DNA of 64,000 bases from Antedon bifida (Eukaryota > Echinodermata > Crinoidea > Comatulida > Antedonidae), in NCBI GenBank assembly GCA_963402885.1, contig OY727098.1:19888717-19952716 (forward strand), written 5' to 3'. The notes beneath the pieces are model-generated. The model saw only the letters and a list, made by a program, of their open reading frames with translations. It searched no databases and was not told where the DNA came from. Shown here one piece after another: positions 12,001 through 24,872 of the stretch (its first letter is position 1; every line of letters begins with the position of its first letter). The translations under genes and the position numbers were made by a program.

Positions 12001-15000
12001 GGAGAAATGTGCAGGTATTAACATTAGCAGGACAATAAGAGTAATGCTTAACATAATATTGTCTAACACGCGCCTTGGCGGAGGTGCCGTAATGGTAATA
12101 ATATGTAAGGACTTTCTTGAATATGGGACCAGATCACTGTATAATTATTTCAAATAGTAATGATGACGACGAAGATGAGGATGATATTAATTACAAAGAA
12201 AATCAGAGAGTTGCAACCATGTGGCGTAAAAAGAGATAATGGATCAGGAATTCGCATCTGAAAAATTGTAATTGTCCGGAGTCTACGTTTATGTTATGTA
12301 CCCTGCGCAGTGCGTGCACACAAATATACGCATCCATGTGAATATATTATACAGATATTGTCTGTTTAGATGAATGGTGTTTTTCTCGAGGGACTATATA
12401 TTTTCTCTCAGCTTCGCTTAGAGGAAAATATCATTCCCAAGGGGATGTAAATGTCAAATATTTCACCGATATAAAAGGCGATATTTTGTTATTATAATAA
12501 CTGCACCTTTTCAATTCAAGTCATTTTATTGGTTAAATCGCCGGTTTATAGCCAATACAATCGGATCCACACGCGATGATTGTGTAGCTAGCCCTAACCT
12601 ACGATGCTTTGTGTAGATAGAGATGACTTACAAGGTTTTAGTAAGTTTAGCGGCCAGTTAAAATATGAAGAAACAAAGAGAGTATGCTTTGTGAATATTT
12701 ACTACAGTATCTGGAAGCGAGGATTATCAAATGCAGGTCTTTTTTGTTTGCTTCTTTGCAGCGAAACTGTACCACTAGTTAGATCATGGATTAATGATAA
12801 TAATCCATGGTTATATATAGGCCTACTCAAGTCCGTGTACATGCAAATAGCGTGGTACTATACGGTACAGTATATTATATAAAAACAAATATTTACTGGG
12901 CTTTATCGGAGCACGGTAAAATATATAGCGCTCGGTGATCTGGAGTAGGCCTACTACATCCCTTGAGTTCGTCTCGGAATATAGTATAGCGCCTCCATAT
13001 CACATTATGATACTTTTAACCATGCCCCTCAGCCCAAGAACATGTGTAGCTTAGGCCTATTATTATAATATAGCCAAATATCAGTAGACACCTTATTTGC
13101 CGAAGAACCACCAACAAAAGATGTAGACCGGAATTTTAAGACAAAAATTAAAAAGAAATAGGTAGGGGCCTATCGCCTTCCACTACCATAAACTATTTTG
13201 GCGAATGTCCGTTCATTGAAATACAAAAATAGACGAAGTAGGCCTATAGACAAAATGTTCGATATACAATAGAACATTTAAAGAAGCACAGAAACATGGT
13301 TGAATGAGATTGTTCCTGATACGAGTGTTGACATTTATGAATAGTGAGTAGGCCTACTAAATAATTCGTGGAGAGGACTAAACAATTGTATGAGGCGTGT
13401 CTTTCTTTGTAAACAAATACCAAAATGGGATAACCTAGAGAATAATGATGCCTTTGGGAGGTTTGAGCTTGGCCATGCAAACGAAAGAGATGAGATTAGC
13501 TGATTTCTGCATAGAGAATGAGCTGATAACAACAAACACATCATTCCAACAGCACACATGTTAAAAATACCGAAATAATTTTAAATGAGAAAATATATGG
13601 TTAATACTGAATTCTAGCATCTTATTATGTAAATATACCTGTATTTTAACTACTTTAAACACTTACTTTTAATTGTCACAAATCTACTTATGTGTATATA
13701 ATATATTCATCAATGAGAATTTAAATAAACGTGAGAAGAACTCACACAAGACAAAAAAAAATACCGAAATAGAGTAGCATGGCCTAATGAATATTCATTA
13801 ATCCATGGATATAGCAAAGTGGTAGCACTGGCAGAGCAAGCGAATAGTTTACAAAAACACAACAGGGTCGCAGTTAGTAAATATAAGAATCTAAGTAGGA
13901 GTCATCCAGCGTATAACCAAAGAAGTAGACAATATGAAGACCTTCTTTGAAAGAAAATGTATAAGGAGGTTGAATCACTTACCTTTACCAGTCACTAGTG
14001 ATTTCTTGTCGTGAAAGAAATCACTTGTGAGAGGACTGTTTAATGTTATTAAAGATAGGGATAGTGAGAATTTAACTTAGAATCACCAAATCATGCATCA
14101 TTTGGAAGGCATGGCGCAGTGTGTGGAAACTGTTAAATAGTTAACATTGTTTAGACAGTTCTTTTATGTATAATATTTTTATTATCTACTGTCTGTGTTT
14201 GTGTTTGAATGAGTATTTCCCGTTTGCCTGGTAAGACAAGATAACCTAGATTATGTTACATTTTTGTGAATTTAAAATGTATTGAATAAAGAATTAATTT
14301 TTGAAAATAGTTCATAATGTGACATCCTGTTTCATACAGAAATTACTCCAGATTGTAATAAAGGAGAAAGCGGATAATAATGTAGAACTGCTGAATCGTA
14401 CCTTTTCCATCATCGCCAGCCTGTCTGATGAATCACCATCATTTTGTGAGATATTTGTCAATGAAAATGGAGTTGAACTTTTTATCGAAATTTTGCAGGT
14501 TAGATACTAATATTTACCATAAAAGAATTACTCTTATGGATTAACATTCTGATTGAATTGAATAACTATCCACTGTAGTTTAGGTAATTTGTACTGTACT
14601 ATATACACCATCACCATCTTTTACTTTTGAAACATAAGGCTTAAACTTCATTACTTTTCGAAGTTTTTCGGCTGAGAGTAAAGCACATTGAAAGATTGTC
14701 TACCACTCCTCGCAAGTTACAAACTGTTTTATGGTCCTATTCTAAATTGAAAACAACAACCCTTAATATTATTTTGTTCCAGTAGTTTAATATTTTTTTT
14801 TCATTAGCTGAACAAATGACCGACTGTTTAAAAGACTTGTTTTCCTATCGACGTTCAATTGCGACGAGTTGTGTTGCATTGAGCTTTAGAATCGTTGAAA
14901 AATAATGTTGGCGCACCCAATCCACCAGGTGATGTGAAAACTTTTTTAAATTTTGGATGCCGCAACCTAACCAATCTATATGTCCATGCGTAAACTAAAG

Positions 15001-17294
15001 ACGAAAATTCAATCCAATTTTTTTTTTTTAAATTATAAATATCATTAATTATTTTTTGCGACTTACATTTGACATTTTGAAAAACCATACGTTAAAATAG
15101 TACACAAATATAAAAAACATCTTCTTACGTCAGTTTCAAAGTTGAACTCGGTTTAACCATGGAGGAATAAACTATTATTTTTATTATAATAATCATCATC
15201 ATCAACGTCGTCATCATCATCATCATCCATGTCTAAACTACCACGTACATCATGATTTTAATCTTGTTGACTCAACGCAACTTCAATTCAACGTCGACAG
15301 GAAAACAGGCTTTAACTTAATACAATAAGCTATATGTTATGTTAGTATTATGAATTAGAATTAGATTAGATAATGTATAAATGTAAAAAATCATAATGAA
15401 TGAAACAATGCAAATGATGATGATATAAAGACACACAAAAATCTATAATAACTCTAATTATCTTTCAGTCCTTTCCGAATGAAACATCGTTGGATATTTC
15501 TTCCTTGCTGAATACTTTTGTAAGTGGTATTATTTGTAAAAATTGCAGTATTACTTATTCATCTTATAAATCATTTTGATGTTAATGACTAAATGTAAAA
15601 CAATAGTTTCATGATTCCGCTTTTAATTCAATTTATTAAAAATTTTTTTGGTGTTTTTTTTCTTCAATTTTATGAACATGGTAATTCATTTTGTGCTCCC
15701 AGTTTCTATAAAACGGTTTAATTTACAACTTTCTTTTCGTAGAGCAACATTGCTGAAGTGGAGAATCTACGACATTTTTTACTACGTCAAGACATAGGCC
15801 TAATTGAACAATTGTGGTTTGTTAAGAGTTTCTATTTCCAAACTGTTTACCTGCTAGATTAAGATTGTGTTGTGCTTTATTCTTTACCTCACTGTTAATG
15901 CTTAAACCATTTTGCTTACTTATTGTCGCTGTTCCCCTTGTCGATTCTATCCTTTCCTTTGTTTTTCGTCGTTCCATTTGTTTTCTTTGAATTCTGTGTA
16001 TAATTGTGATTTCTCCTTCCACAACAAACAAACAATATAATTACGATCTACAATTACAACATCTACAATAAATTGACCAACTGCAGACATTTTCGACGGT
16101 ATTACTGTAAATAATTATGTATAGTGTGCCTTTAAATGAACTTTTAGACAAATTTAATTTACGAATTTGTAGCGCATTATACATACATGTAACATGTGTA
16201 TAGTTCCAAAGTGTTTGAATTACATTTTTATTTTTTTAGGAAATTTCTAGAAAAGGATTTTCCAGTCAGTTTATTTACAGCTGGAATTATATGTCATCTA
16301 TCAAGTAGTAATTGGGGTTCTTGCTACAGACAACGTATTGCAATCCTAAATGCCTTGGCAAGTCCCTCTATATTCATTATTTAACAAACCCGATATAAAA
16401 AAATAATTTAAAAAATGTACACTATCTAATCCGTTTGTAATAAGACACAACATAAAAGAAAAGCATAGATCGAACTTGAAACAACTCGAAAATCAAAAAT
16501 ATGATATTTATATAAGTGTTTTGATGACAAAGTTGTTGCGAACTGTGCATTATAATATGATAGTATAGGCGTAGGCCTACATGTTTATGAGTGCGATAAT
16601 ACAAATAATAATTTGCATGAGGTGAGAGATGAAATTCTATTGTCACGATCAGACGAACGCCGATCAAATTATAAGATTCTATTTAGGTGTCATAATAGCA
16701 AATTGAAGTTTTACCAATTTCACCCTTCCCTGGTTTCACTTTATATGGCAAAACACTACCTAAAAAAGATAAAAGAACGTATGGTATATAATTTGTTTAC
16801 TTTAATTGGAACTGAAAAACATTATTTTTAAAGGAATAATGGGCAACACCTAATTTACTTTATAGCATTCTAAGATACTTTCCTGGGACGATCCAGAGGA
16901 TGCAGTAATATGTTACACATCATTTAGTCCACTTTTTCCATTGCTTGAACAATATGATACACCAGCAGTACAGCTATTTGCAGTATGGACCCTGAACTAT
17001 GTATGCACAAAAAATGGTAAGCAAAACCAGTCCTACTAGGTGATCAAGGCTACTAAAAACATTTATGCCTAATTAGCAAGATGTTTAAATACAGTATTTG
17101 TAATTGATAAAGGAATAATATTTCTGCAAACAATCTTCACATTTTAAGGTAATGACAAACAAGCATCAGACAATTGCTCTATGCTGCAGGAGGAAGGTGG
17201 GGTTGACATACTTCGACGTTTAGTCAGTTCACCTGACGTTCATCCTGATGTTTATGCTTTGGTACATAAAGTTCTACAAATACTACCGGACTAA
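6080..17294 (+). CDS. zyg11: ZYG11/ZER1-family CUL2 ubiquitin-ligase substrate receptor, C-terminal ARM-like half
   Basis: Eleven exons join in one open frame (1230 nt, 409 codons plus TAA): 6080-6220, 7130-7188, 7671-7788, 8011-8064, 11856-12014, 14340-14498, 15469-15519, 15743-15816, 16240-16357, 16866-17016, 17149-17294. The product follows the vertebrate ZYG11B C-terminal half in order: SACLCNLTKPNVVERV, LQKNALIVMF, IASLSDESPSFCEIFVNENG, SFPNETSL, NIAEVENL, SLFTAGIICHLSS, SFSPLFPLLEQY, VQLFAVWTLNYVCTKN and LQEEGGVDILRRL. In this family N-terminal leucine-rich repeats and the CUL2/elongin box precede ARM-like repeats that bind glycine N-degrons; the N-terminal half is missing here and presumably lies upstream. 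All junctions are GT-AG except the GC donor after 16357. ZER1 rather than ZYG11 is possible. A likely polyadenylation signal AATAAA is at 17482-17487. Confidence 0.88.
9084..9449 (+). pseudogene. LINE endonuclease domain fragment
   Basis: This is the longest open stretch of the LINE endonuclease. The TET box (CFTETFF) supplies the catalytic Glu expected in exonuclease/endonuclease/phosphatase folds of LINEs. It is followed by IPGYNLLHSSR, SRPGGGVAIY and IILGVVYR. The SDH/TLD catalytic blocks at the C-terminal end are not seen, so the domain is incomplete. Confidence 0.8.
9917..11305 (+). pseudogene. LINE reverse transcriptase fragment, frameshifted
   Basis: The reverse transcriptase palm is spread over three frames. 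The fingers block runs from 9917, then a stop and frame change follow at about 10165-10200 (near LDLSKAVDTINHD). VPQG and FADD lie in the 10335-10592 stretch. A shift in the T run near 10575 leads into NETKFLGVTIDSNFTWKPH and LPYISYCNISW, and another shift near 10900 leads into the tail KKRALRLC to SLITAYDD. All core motifs are recognisable but it cannot be translated as one chain. Confidence 0.85.
12015..14339 (+). other. ZYG11-type intron
   Basis: Intron bounded by GT at 12015 and AG at 14339. It holds several AGGCCT palindromes and a small hairpin at 13997-14025 (arms AGTGATTTCTT and AAGAAATCACT). A 38-codon frame at 12123-12239 encodes an acidic run followed by basic residues; nothing supports it as an exon. 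Confidence 0.6.
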
Positions 17295-17481
17295 GGATGA
17301 ATACCAGCCTAGCTCATCAGTGAGTCTATCACATCAGTTAATACAGATCGTCAGCGAGTTATTAAGTTATTTTATTTATTCATGTTTTTATTTTAATTTA
17401 AAGTGTTTGTTTAGTTATTATAAGATACGATAATACAAGAATATAGAAACTAATGCTAGTGACAGAAATGTTGATTTTTCC

Positions 17482-17487
17482 AATAAA
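17482..17487 (+). terminator. Candidate polyadenylation signal of the ZYG11-type gene
   Basis: AATAAA 188 nt after the TAA stop, followed by T-rich sequence. It is the first canonical hexamer downstream and well short of the convergent UQCRH gene. Confidence 0.5.
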
Positions 17488-18324
17488 TTTAGCTTATAAT
17501 ATTTAATAGAAATACACATTTTAATTTTCCTGTGTATTAATATTGCTCAGTATTTTGAAACTAGTCATAAAAGGTAGTGATGAAGAAGGTGGTTACTATA
17601 ATATAATGGTCCCTAGACTTTCAGTTGATAGTCAAAAAGTTGTTGTACGATGTTTAAGCATTATTTTAATTGTAACTGTATTAACTTGGACTGATTTAAC
17701 TTAGAATTACTATGGATGTTGAAAACACAAGTTGTCACGCCAGATTTATCATAACATCACTGAACGGTGATTTTCCATGTCCTCTTTAATTTGATGTACA
17801 TAGTATTATAAAAGCTACGCGTTTGTTACAGTGTGTTTAAAAACACACTAGTATGCTAGTAATAAGTTGGTTTTTTTTTGTGTTAAAATACTTAAATTCG
17901 TTATCTTTTAAACACATTGGGAAGCATTGAATAACTACTAAAATGTTAATATTTGAAAATTATTTTATTACTATAGAATTCACAGAAAAACAATTTAGTG
18001 ATATATTATACTAAACACAACACAACAATTCTGTACGATTGAATATTAGTATAGCCTACTCTAGTACAAGCAGATACCGTCAGAATACCAAATGTAATTT
18101 CATTTGATTACTTTAATGACGCCTACAGAGGGCAGCAGTTACATGTGAACAGAGTACAGTAATTATTGCAAGTTTACTGTATAGTGTTTAGAATGTCAAA
18201 TATTTTAAATAGTAATATCCTGCAACACATAGATATTAAACTTTTTCTTTTGATTTTTATATCATATTATAGTATTTTTCTTTCTCAGTCCTGTGTGTTC
18301 GCATCTATTCATGTTTCTTTTTAA

Positions 18325-18330
18325 TTTATT
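18325..18330 (-). terminator. Candidate polyadenylation signal of uqcrh
   Basis: TTTATT on the plus strand reads AATAAA on the minus strand, about 83 nt beyond the uqcrh stop codon. Confidence 0.5.
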
Positions 18331-18412
18331 TAATTAGACATTTTTAAAACAGTGCTAACACAACTCATTTAAACCACAATATAAATCCGTATTCATATCT
18401 TCGAAGCTTTTG

Positions 18413-20173
18413 TTATTTCAAGTGTGAAAATATCTTCTGTGAAACCTGAAAACAAATTAAAAAGATTTATAATTCAAATAAAGTTCTGCCTACACCATCA
18501 AACTAGTGTGATGTGCCCAAATATGGTAGTGATATTCCTAAATATGGTAGTGATATGACATCATCTAATCCCCATAATATGGGCACATCAAATTTTTTGT
18601 CACAAAAAGTTTGATAGTGTAGACAGAGATTTAGGCTCTTATTCAAAGACAGTTCTTACTGGAATGGGGTGCCTAATAAAAGAAGATCTTTGTATAAATA
18701 TTCTTGGGAGGGGGAATGATTCTGGGGTGTAAATTATAATGTAATACAGTGTGCATATTCGAACGGCTATTACTCTGGCAGGAGCGATTATTCATTCATT
18801 CAAAGCGCTTACAGTATTTGGATGGGGTGCATACGAATGACTATTAACTTAAATAGGGGACTTATTTAAAAATTCAAATGGAGTAATTCAAACAAGATGT
18901 ATATTCAAATGGTAGCTTTTTGAGTGAGTAACCTTTTAGTACTTACACAATGGTCTACACAATGAAGGAAGTCAAACAATTCTTGAGTACAGGTCTCCTC
19001 TGTTTGACTTCTACTTTCAACTCTTGCATTACACACATCAAGCTCAGCTTTCATCGCTTCACAATCTGATAATTCTTGACAATCTTCTCTAATAGCATCA
19101 CTAGGATCCTTAATACAAGAAAATCATGTTAGTATCAAGTATAAGCCCAGTGACTGGTATAACCCCACCCTTTTTTGATAATTAAACGGGTAATTTGAAC
19201 ACTAGGTATTTTGGCTGGATGTCGAGTGTATAGGCCTAGTTTTAAAGGCATGTCATCATTGTATTCCTTTACTACAGAAGTTTCCCATCTCTCACAGAGT
19301 TTGCTTTTATTATAGGAGAGTAAAGTACTATCGTTTCAAATTAATTAATTAAATTTCAGTATATCACCGGGCGGTTTAGAATTAATGTTCATTGCCTGAT
19401 GTGTTTATATATATATATATATATTGTAATTTTTTCAGTAATTTGCCTTTGGATTTATATATATATATACAAACTTTATTTAGTGGAATTCCACTTAATA
19501 CAATTTAGCCCAACAAAAATAATAATTGTAGTGTAAATTTCACATTTCAGACTGGTATTACAATTCATTCATATCTGTCATGTCCTGTTAAATTTGGGTT
19601 TTAACTCACAATAAGGTCCTCTTCTTCCTCCTCTTCTTCATCCTAAAAAAGAAATTTCCAGTTTTAATTTATTACTATTAGTATTAATATAATGAATGAT
19701 ATAATGAATGATCTGGAAAAAACCCAGGACAGTCATTATAAATAGTAAAAGTTACACTAACAGTGAGTAGCCTATAATAGGCTAGTTTTAGGCTTCCTAC
19801 ACACACAATATTAATAATTATCATGTGCAGACTGCAGTCAGAATGATTTTGTACTGTAATAGTATAATAAGGTATCCAGGCCTATTAGCTTACTACTGTA
19901 GTACTAACTCAATTGTATTTGACTGGACCCTGCCTAGCTACTGTGTAGCCTAGAGGCATAGACTGCACTCTCTCGCACCTAGGCCTTGCTAGGCTATATT
20001 TATTCCGGGTAATGCTAGGCCAGTTACTACACCGTACAGGCATGTGCTTCGCGATTTCCATTTGATCAATTTAGGCCTAGGCTATATAGCTTAAATCAGG
20101 TTTAAAAAAAATCGATTACTGTACTTACTTCGGGTGGATCACCTTCGAGTCTTCTTTCATCATCCCCTCCCAT
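18413..20173 (-). CDS. uqcrh: Cytochrome b-c1 complex subunit 6 (UQCRH, hinge protein), complete
   Basis: Four minus-strand exons, all phase 0 with GT-AG boundaries: 20173-20129 (ATG start, ending PPE), 19642-19610 (the acidic stretch), 19108-18947 (core), 18445-18413 (VSQKIFSHLK, stop). Together they give 90 residues, against about 91 in human. The order is diagnostic: an acidic N-terminus, then DPSDAIREDCQELSDCEAM, then RVESRSQTEETCTQELFDFL and a C-terminal K-rich end. The protein is the small acidic hinge subunit of respiratory complex III on the intermembrane-space face, assisting cytochrome c1/cytochrome c contact. The cysteines of the helical hairpin are present, with an additional Cys in FLHCVDHC where human has Ala by memory. 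It is convergent with the ZYG11-type gene, the stops being 1.1 kb apart. Confidence 0.95.
18486..18630. mobile_element. MITE family A, copy 1
   Basis: Near-palindromic 145-bp element ending in the inverted repeat CTGTCTACACTATCAAACT. The core is AAATATGGTAGTGATAT in two direct copies plus a GACATCAT block. It lies just upstream (in uqcrh orientation) of the last exon, in intron 3. Five more copies occur in the window. Confidence 0.85.
19411..19468. repeat. TA dinucleotide runs in uqcrh intron 2-3 region
   Basis: Two TATATATA runs separated by about 30 bases within the uqcrh intron 18947-19610 interval. Simple-sequence repeat only. Confidence 0.8.
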
Positions 20174-21353
20174 TTTATATATAGCTTAAAATTGGAATAA
20201 ATATGAAAATGGTCTTTAAAAATCTAGTCTTGGCTTTCAAGCACGCAAGAACAAACAGCATAGAAAGAAGAAGTCCAGAGGAATGTATGAAAAGCAAACG
20301 TCGCAAAATAATACGATTAAAATGTTTCTTTTTACGTAGCGCCACCAGTGGGCATTCAGCTGACGAATTATTTCGTAGGCTATACATACTGTATACCTAC
20401 TCGGGCCGAGCCGAGTATGGTCGTATGGTCGCTTCGTACTTGAATGTGCCAATATCTGTGTTTATGAGAAGGTCTAACAGTGATAATTATTGCCCCTATT
20501 GCACCTAATTGTGGAGCACACCCTCAACATGGAGTATGCGAAAATTGCAAGAAACACGTTTGTAAAATCATCAATTTATACTAGGATTTATTTGTTACTT
20601 TGTATGTGATTGTGCTTCTAATTCTAAGGTGTGATATCCACGATAAAGTTAAAGATATAGTATTATTTTTGTTGTTGAATTTTATGGCATTTTAATTTTA
20701 CTCTGACCAAAAATTGGATCTTAGAAAAATATATTTACCTGAAAAACTTTTGTTTTTGTTTGTTCAAATTGTCACCTTCACCGAACGTAGATCAACCGTC
20801 GGTTACAACTTTAACAAATGTTCTCTAAGCCGTACGGTGTATGGATAGAGCAGATGCTTCAATTAAATCATTGACTTAGGCCTACAAGATAATAATAAAG
20901 TATAACAATTAAACAAATGAAGACCTTTACAAAAGTTCGGGCACACAGTAAACAAGTTAACGAACAAGAAAAAACGTAGCAAATGTAGTACTTGATAATT
21001 GGATCGAAATTTAAATTTGTTTATACTACTAAATTCAAATACACACTTTTTCTCATACAGCATCATTGATTCACAGAGGGAAGCGTGTAATTTCACTCTT
21101 CCCTAATCGATTATAAACTTTCTTCCAATACAAGTCACAGTTTATCATTAATTTAAGAGTGTTGAATTTACAATATAACAGAGGGGCTTTCATTTGATTC
21201 ATTATTATTCTTAATTGCAAGATGAGAATATATTGTTGAAATTAGCATTTATATAAGAACGTTGCTCTTTTTAATATTTATATATATATTTATTTTTTAT
21301 ATCTTTGTTAATTTTGTGTTTTTATAGTTTATTTTGTTTTTACTGTTTGTATT
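20174..21353. other. uqcrh upstream region, no gene seen
   Basis: Begins with the probable uqcrh promoter and 5' UTR (minus-strand reading); AGGCCT palindromes are common nearby. A TATA-like TATATAT lies within 10 bases of the ATG and is too close to be a core promoter. Open frames on both strands between 20175 and 20508 overlap each other and show no domain. Confidence 0.45.
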
Positions 21354-21437
21354 GTTTGAGGGTCCCTAATGATCAGCTGATGCTGGATGGACCACCCTCA
21401 TAAAATATTGTTGAAAAAAAAAAATAATAATAAATAC
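21354..21437 (+). repeat. Truncated SINE/LINE 3' tail
   Basis: TTGAGGGTCCCTAATGATCA, then GCTGGATGG and CACCCTCATAAAATATTG, ending in an A-rich tail. It matches the 3' part of the SINE at 4343-4420. The tRNA-like head is absent, so it is either a 5'-truncated SINE or the 3' end of the partner LINE that mobilises it. Confidence 0.75.
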
Positions 21438-24400
21438 ATAGGCCTACTGGAACGACGTGATGATAATTATTCTTTGTTTTTTAAAGAATGAATCGTATAT
21501 AACAAATTCAAATTCAAAATTTATTAACATTCACCTTAACAACAAGTACAAAAAAGAACAAAGATATAAAAGAAAAAGCAATAATCTAAGTTAGTGATCC
21601 AATGCTCACAATAATTTTGTAAGAATACAGACGCTGAGTATAATTTCATCGACGAACCAAACGTGAAATTTTAAATAAGAGACAGTAGTAGTAGTAGTTG
21701 TTGTTGTTGTTGTTGTTGTTCCTGAATGCTGATTCATTTAACCATATTTATATTATAAATCAGGGAAGAGTTCTCTTCCCTGTTATAAATCAATAGTAGA
21801 AATAATAATAATAATCCATATATTCAGGCCTATAATTAATCTATAATATTATTATATCCACATTGGATGCGCCATATGTGGACGTTGTTACCTGTGTTCA
21901 TATTTGTGTTGCGTTGATATGCTACTGTTATTTTATTTATAAACAACTGAAATTAAAATATGGCTACATTGTTATTACGATGGAATTGTATCCAATATGT
22001 TGGGTTGCAGAATTGAGTGAAGGATGTTTGAAACGTAGAGAACACAGTATTCACCTTTTCCCTTAGGAGAGTATTTTTCACACGACATTCGTGGCCAAGT
22101 CTGCTTTATAATATAAAGTCGTCAGTGCGTGAACCGTGTAGGATCATATAAAACCAATATTAAATTATCATTATAATAAGCGAATTAGCTTTAATTAGAT
22201 TATAGAGCGAAGACCCACCGAAGAAGTCGTATACGTCTGAGAGAGCACGTGACCTTAACGCGATTAGCGCTATAAAATGCTTCAAACATCAGCTTAATAT
22301 AATGGACTATACCATTCATTTCTTAGGTAATGTTTGTATTGCGTTATAGCATGGAGTAATAGTGCTTCATTTCCGAAAATGTTTACAGAAAAGTCATTAA
22401 AATTTTAAAGCATGATATTTTGAGGGAAAATGGTCGTTAATGGAGGGCTCAGCTCACGAAGTGTCCGCAAAGAGAGGTTCAATTGTATGTTTTTTTAGTA
22501 AAAATAAAAAAGTTGTCCCATCCCAATATTCATGTATCTGGTAACAATTCTGTCAAAAACTTATACCTTTCCTAATAGGCCTATCATCAAGACACAATAC
22601 CAATATTAATTAATAATTACAATCACCTAAAATGAAATACTAATGATTAATTATCATTTATTAATTAATTATATTAATTAGCATAGTGGTGTGAAGATGC
22701 ACAACAGGCGGATGGATTTGAGTTGAATGTGTACATGAATACGAAATCAAGTACAGTAATAGATTATGCCGTGCGTAAATTACTCTCACTCTCTCTCATG
22801 GGACCTTCAGCTAATATAATTTGGTTTACAATTTCACGATGAAGTTGATTAAATTTCATACAACATGTCCATTCTCTTGTTGACAGCTGCCGGTTACCAA
22901 TACATTTATTAAGAAGGGAAAATGCCCTAAACCAACCATTTTAAGATGTACTGTCTCTTTTCGAAATCGGAATACTTATGAATACTGATAAATTTAATGA
23001 GAATATTATTTAAATTGTCTATTTCAAAGAACAATATAAGTTTTTTTCAACTTTCACCAACAAGACAAGTTTGAAACTTGAAAAATTGAAAAAATCTAAT
23101 TATACGCACAGTCTGAATGTTGAAAAAAAAATGTTTCTTCTCTCTCATGCACCACAAGAATCCGTCTCTAGTACATCAATGTAATGCTTCCCTGTTTTGC
23201 AGGTCCATTTTGGCTGCCACGCAAAACATCTGAAATAATTTCTTTATAAAAACATGTTAATACACAATTTTTTTGGCAAATTAAGATTCGATAAACATAC
23301 TCATAATAATTTTTACAAAATAATTTTTGCTTAAATTACAGAAAAAATATTATTTTATATAGGCTATATACTTTTTAAACCTTTGCCACTTCTGTTTGGC
23401 TGTTTTACTTTATCGTTTTTATTTAGCTTTTTTCTGATTTTATTTGTATCTCCTTTGAGATCCAGCCACATATCGTGAACATTGTCATTTTCAGTAACGT
23501 TTGCCTTTGAATATTACGGTTTTCAAAAATATATAATCATTCGATTTTAACCTAATCTCAATTACCTCGATTGACAATTTATTTTGAAAAGAGGATATAA
23601 AACTAGAGAGAATATACAATTCTTTAAATAATAATGTTCTCCCTATAATAATGAAAGAATTTTCTTTCTTAATTTGTAACACATAAAAATCGTATAAGAG
23701 AGGAATTAAATGAAAATCATTACCAGAGACTCTATAAATAATCTATAAATAATAATTGAAATTATAGTCCCTGCCTGATGGAATAAAATTGCACGGTCCA
23801 TTATCTAAAGCCATCTGTTAATTTAGTCGTGAATACGTAGGTAACGATTATCATAATTAACTAATAGTGACTTGAAAAATTGTTTGTGTATATGATTTTT
23901 GGACATCAAATATTAATTATCTTATCGTTACACCGTAATTGACTATATTATTATATATGATTTCTAGAATATTGCCGCAGAATTAACAGTGTTTTTCGAT
24001 AATGTAATTTTTACTAAAAACTATATTTCTAAATTTGTTTTACATTTATCATTAATATTGGTATCAGTGTTACCTGTTATTTTCTATAATAGAGTTGCGA
24101 TAATGGTTGTATTCCTAACAGATAAAATAACGTTTTCCAAGTTCTTTCCAGGAATAAGTTGAGACTTATTTCTCCATGGTTTGAGACGACAGTGAGAATC
24201 TTGCTCTTCTTGCTGTTTTTTCTCCATTTATACTTACACAACCGAATTTAATTTTGTTTATTCATAAAATACCCAAATACATTGTTATGTTAAGTTTAAG
24301 TTTATGTTGTGTATGCCATGCTATTTCTACTTCCAATTACCCAATTTATTTACTTTATATAATTACAGTATTTAATTTGATTTTAAAAGTCAAAGTTATT

Positions 24401-24750
24401 TTTTGTTCGATCAGAATTATAAATAAATATAATGCATGAATTATGTTAAAACAATGTATTAACAGAATAGTTATTAATCTATCTATCATTAATTTAATGA
24501 TAGAAGTTTGAAGAAAAATATTCAAAGATTACTCTTACTATTTTGACTTATGATACATTTGAAATCATAATTCTGGCAATGTATAAAATCATTTGTATCC
24601 ATGTTATGGCGGAGTAATTCAACACAAAAAAATGAAACAACAGATATAGCTTATTTGCTTATTCTGAACTCTCATTGGCTGATTCATTAAACGGGCGGAT
24701 CATTTCTATGAATTCAAACCTACAAGTAAAAATAGACAAACACAGAAGAT
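21438..24750. other. Intergenic, no gene recognised
   Basis: AT-rich sequence with short open frames only. A small palindrome AGGGAAGAGTTCTCTTCCCT lies at about 21762-21782. One copy of the dispersed motif CTTATTTCTCCATGG is at 24165-24179. Confidence 0.5.
21686..21720. repeat. GTA/GTT trinucleotide repeat
   Basis: Four GTA units followed by about eight GTT units; simple repeat. Confidence 0.9.
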
Positions 24751-24832
24751 AATTACGTTAAGGTGGCGTTTGATTAAAAGCTCATCTCTGCAGCTCAGCA
24801 GTTCTAAATCATCTGAGTCAAGTCGATCGCAC

Positions 24833-24872
24833 ATGTATAGATGCGGCTGGATATCTTACTATTCTCTAAGCG
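24833..24872 (+). CDS. Speculative first coding exon
   Basis: ATG followed by 13 codons ending in a phase-1 donor (AAGCG then GTAAGA). It lies in a locally GC-richer, CAG-rich stretch (24780-24840) that looks like a 5' leader. The phase matches the candidate Ly6-type exon at 29681. Its residues (MYRCGWISYYSLSG) are only weakly hydrophobic, so a signal peptide is doubtful. Confidence 0.15.

Noticed and set aside
12123..12239. 38-codon frame with an acidic run and a basic end in a ZYG11-type intron
   Set aside because: The intron joins cleanly in frame without it and it has no strong splice sites; low-complexity GAT/GAC text explains the acidity.
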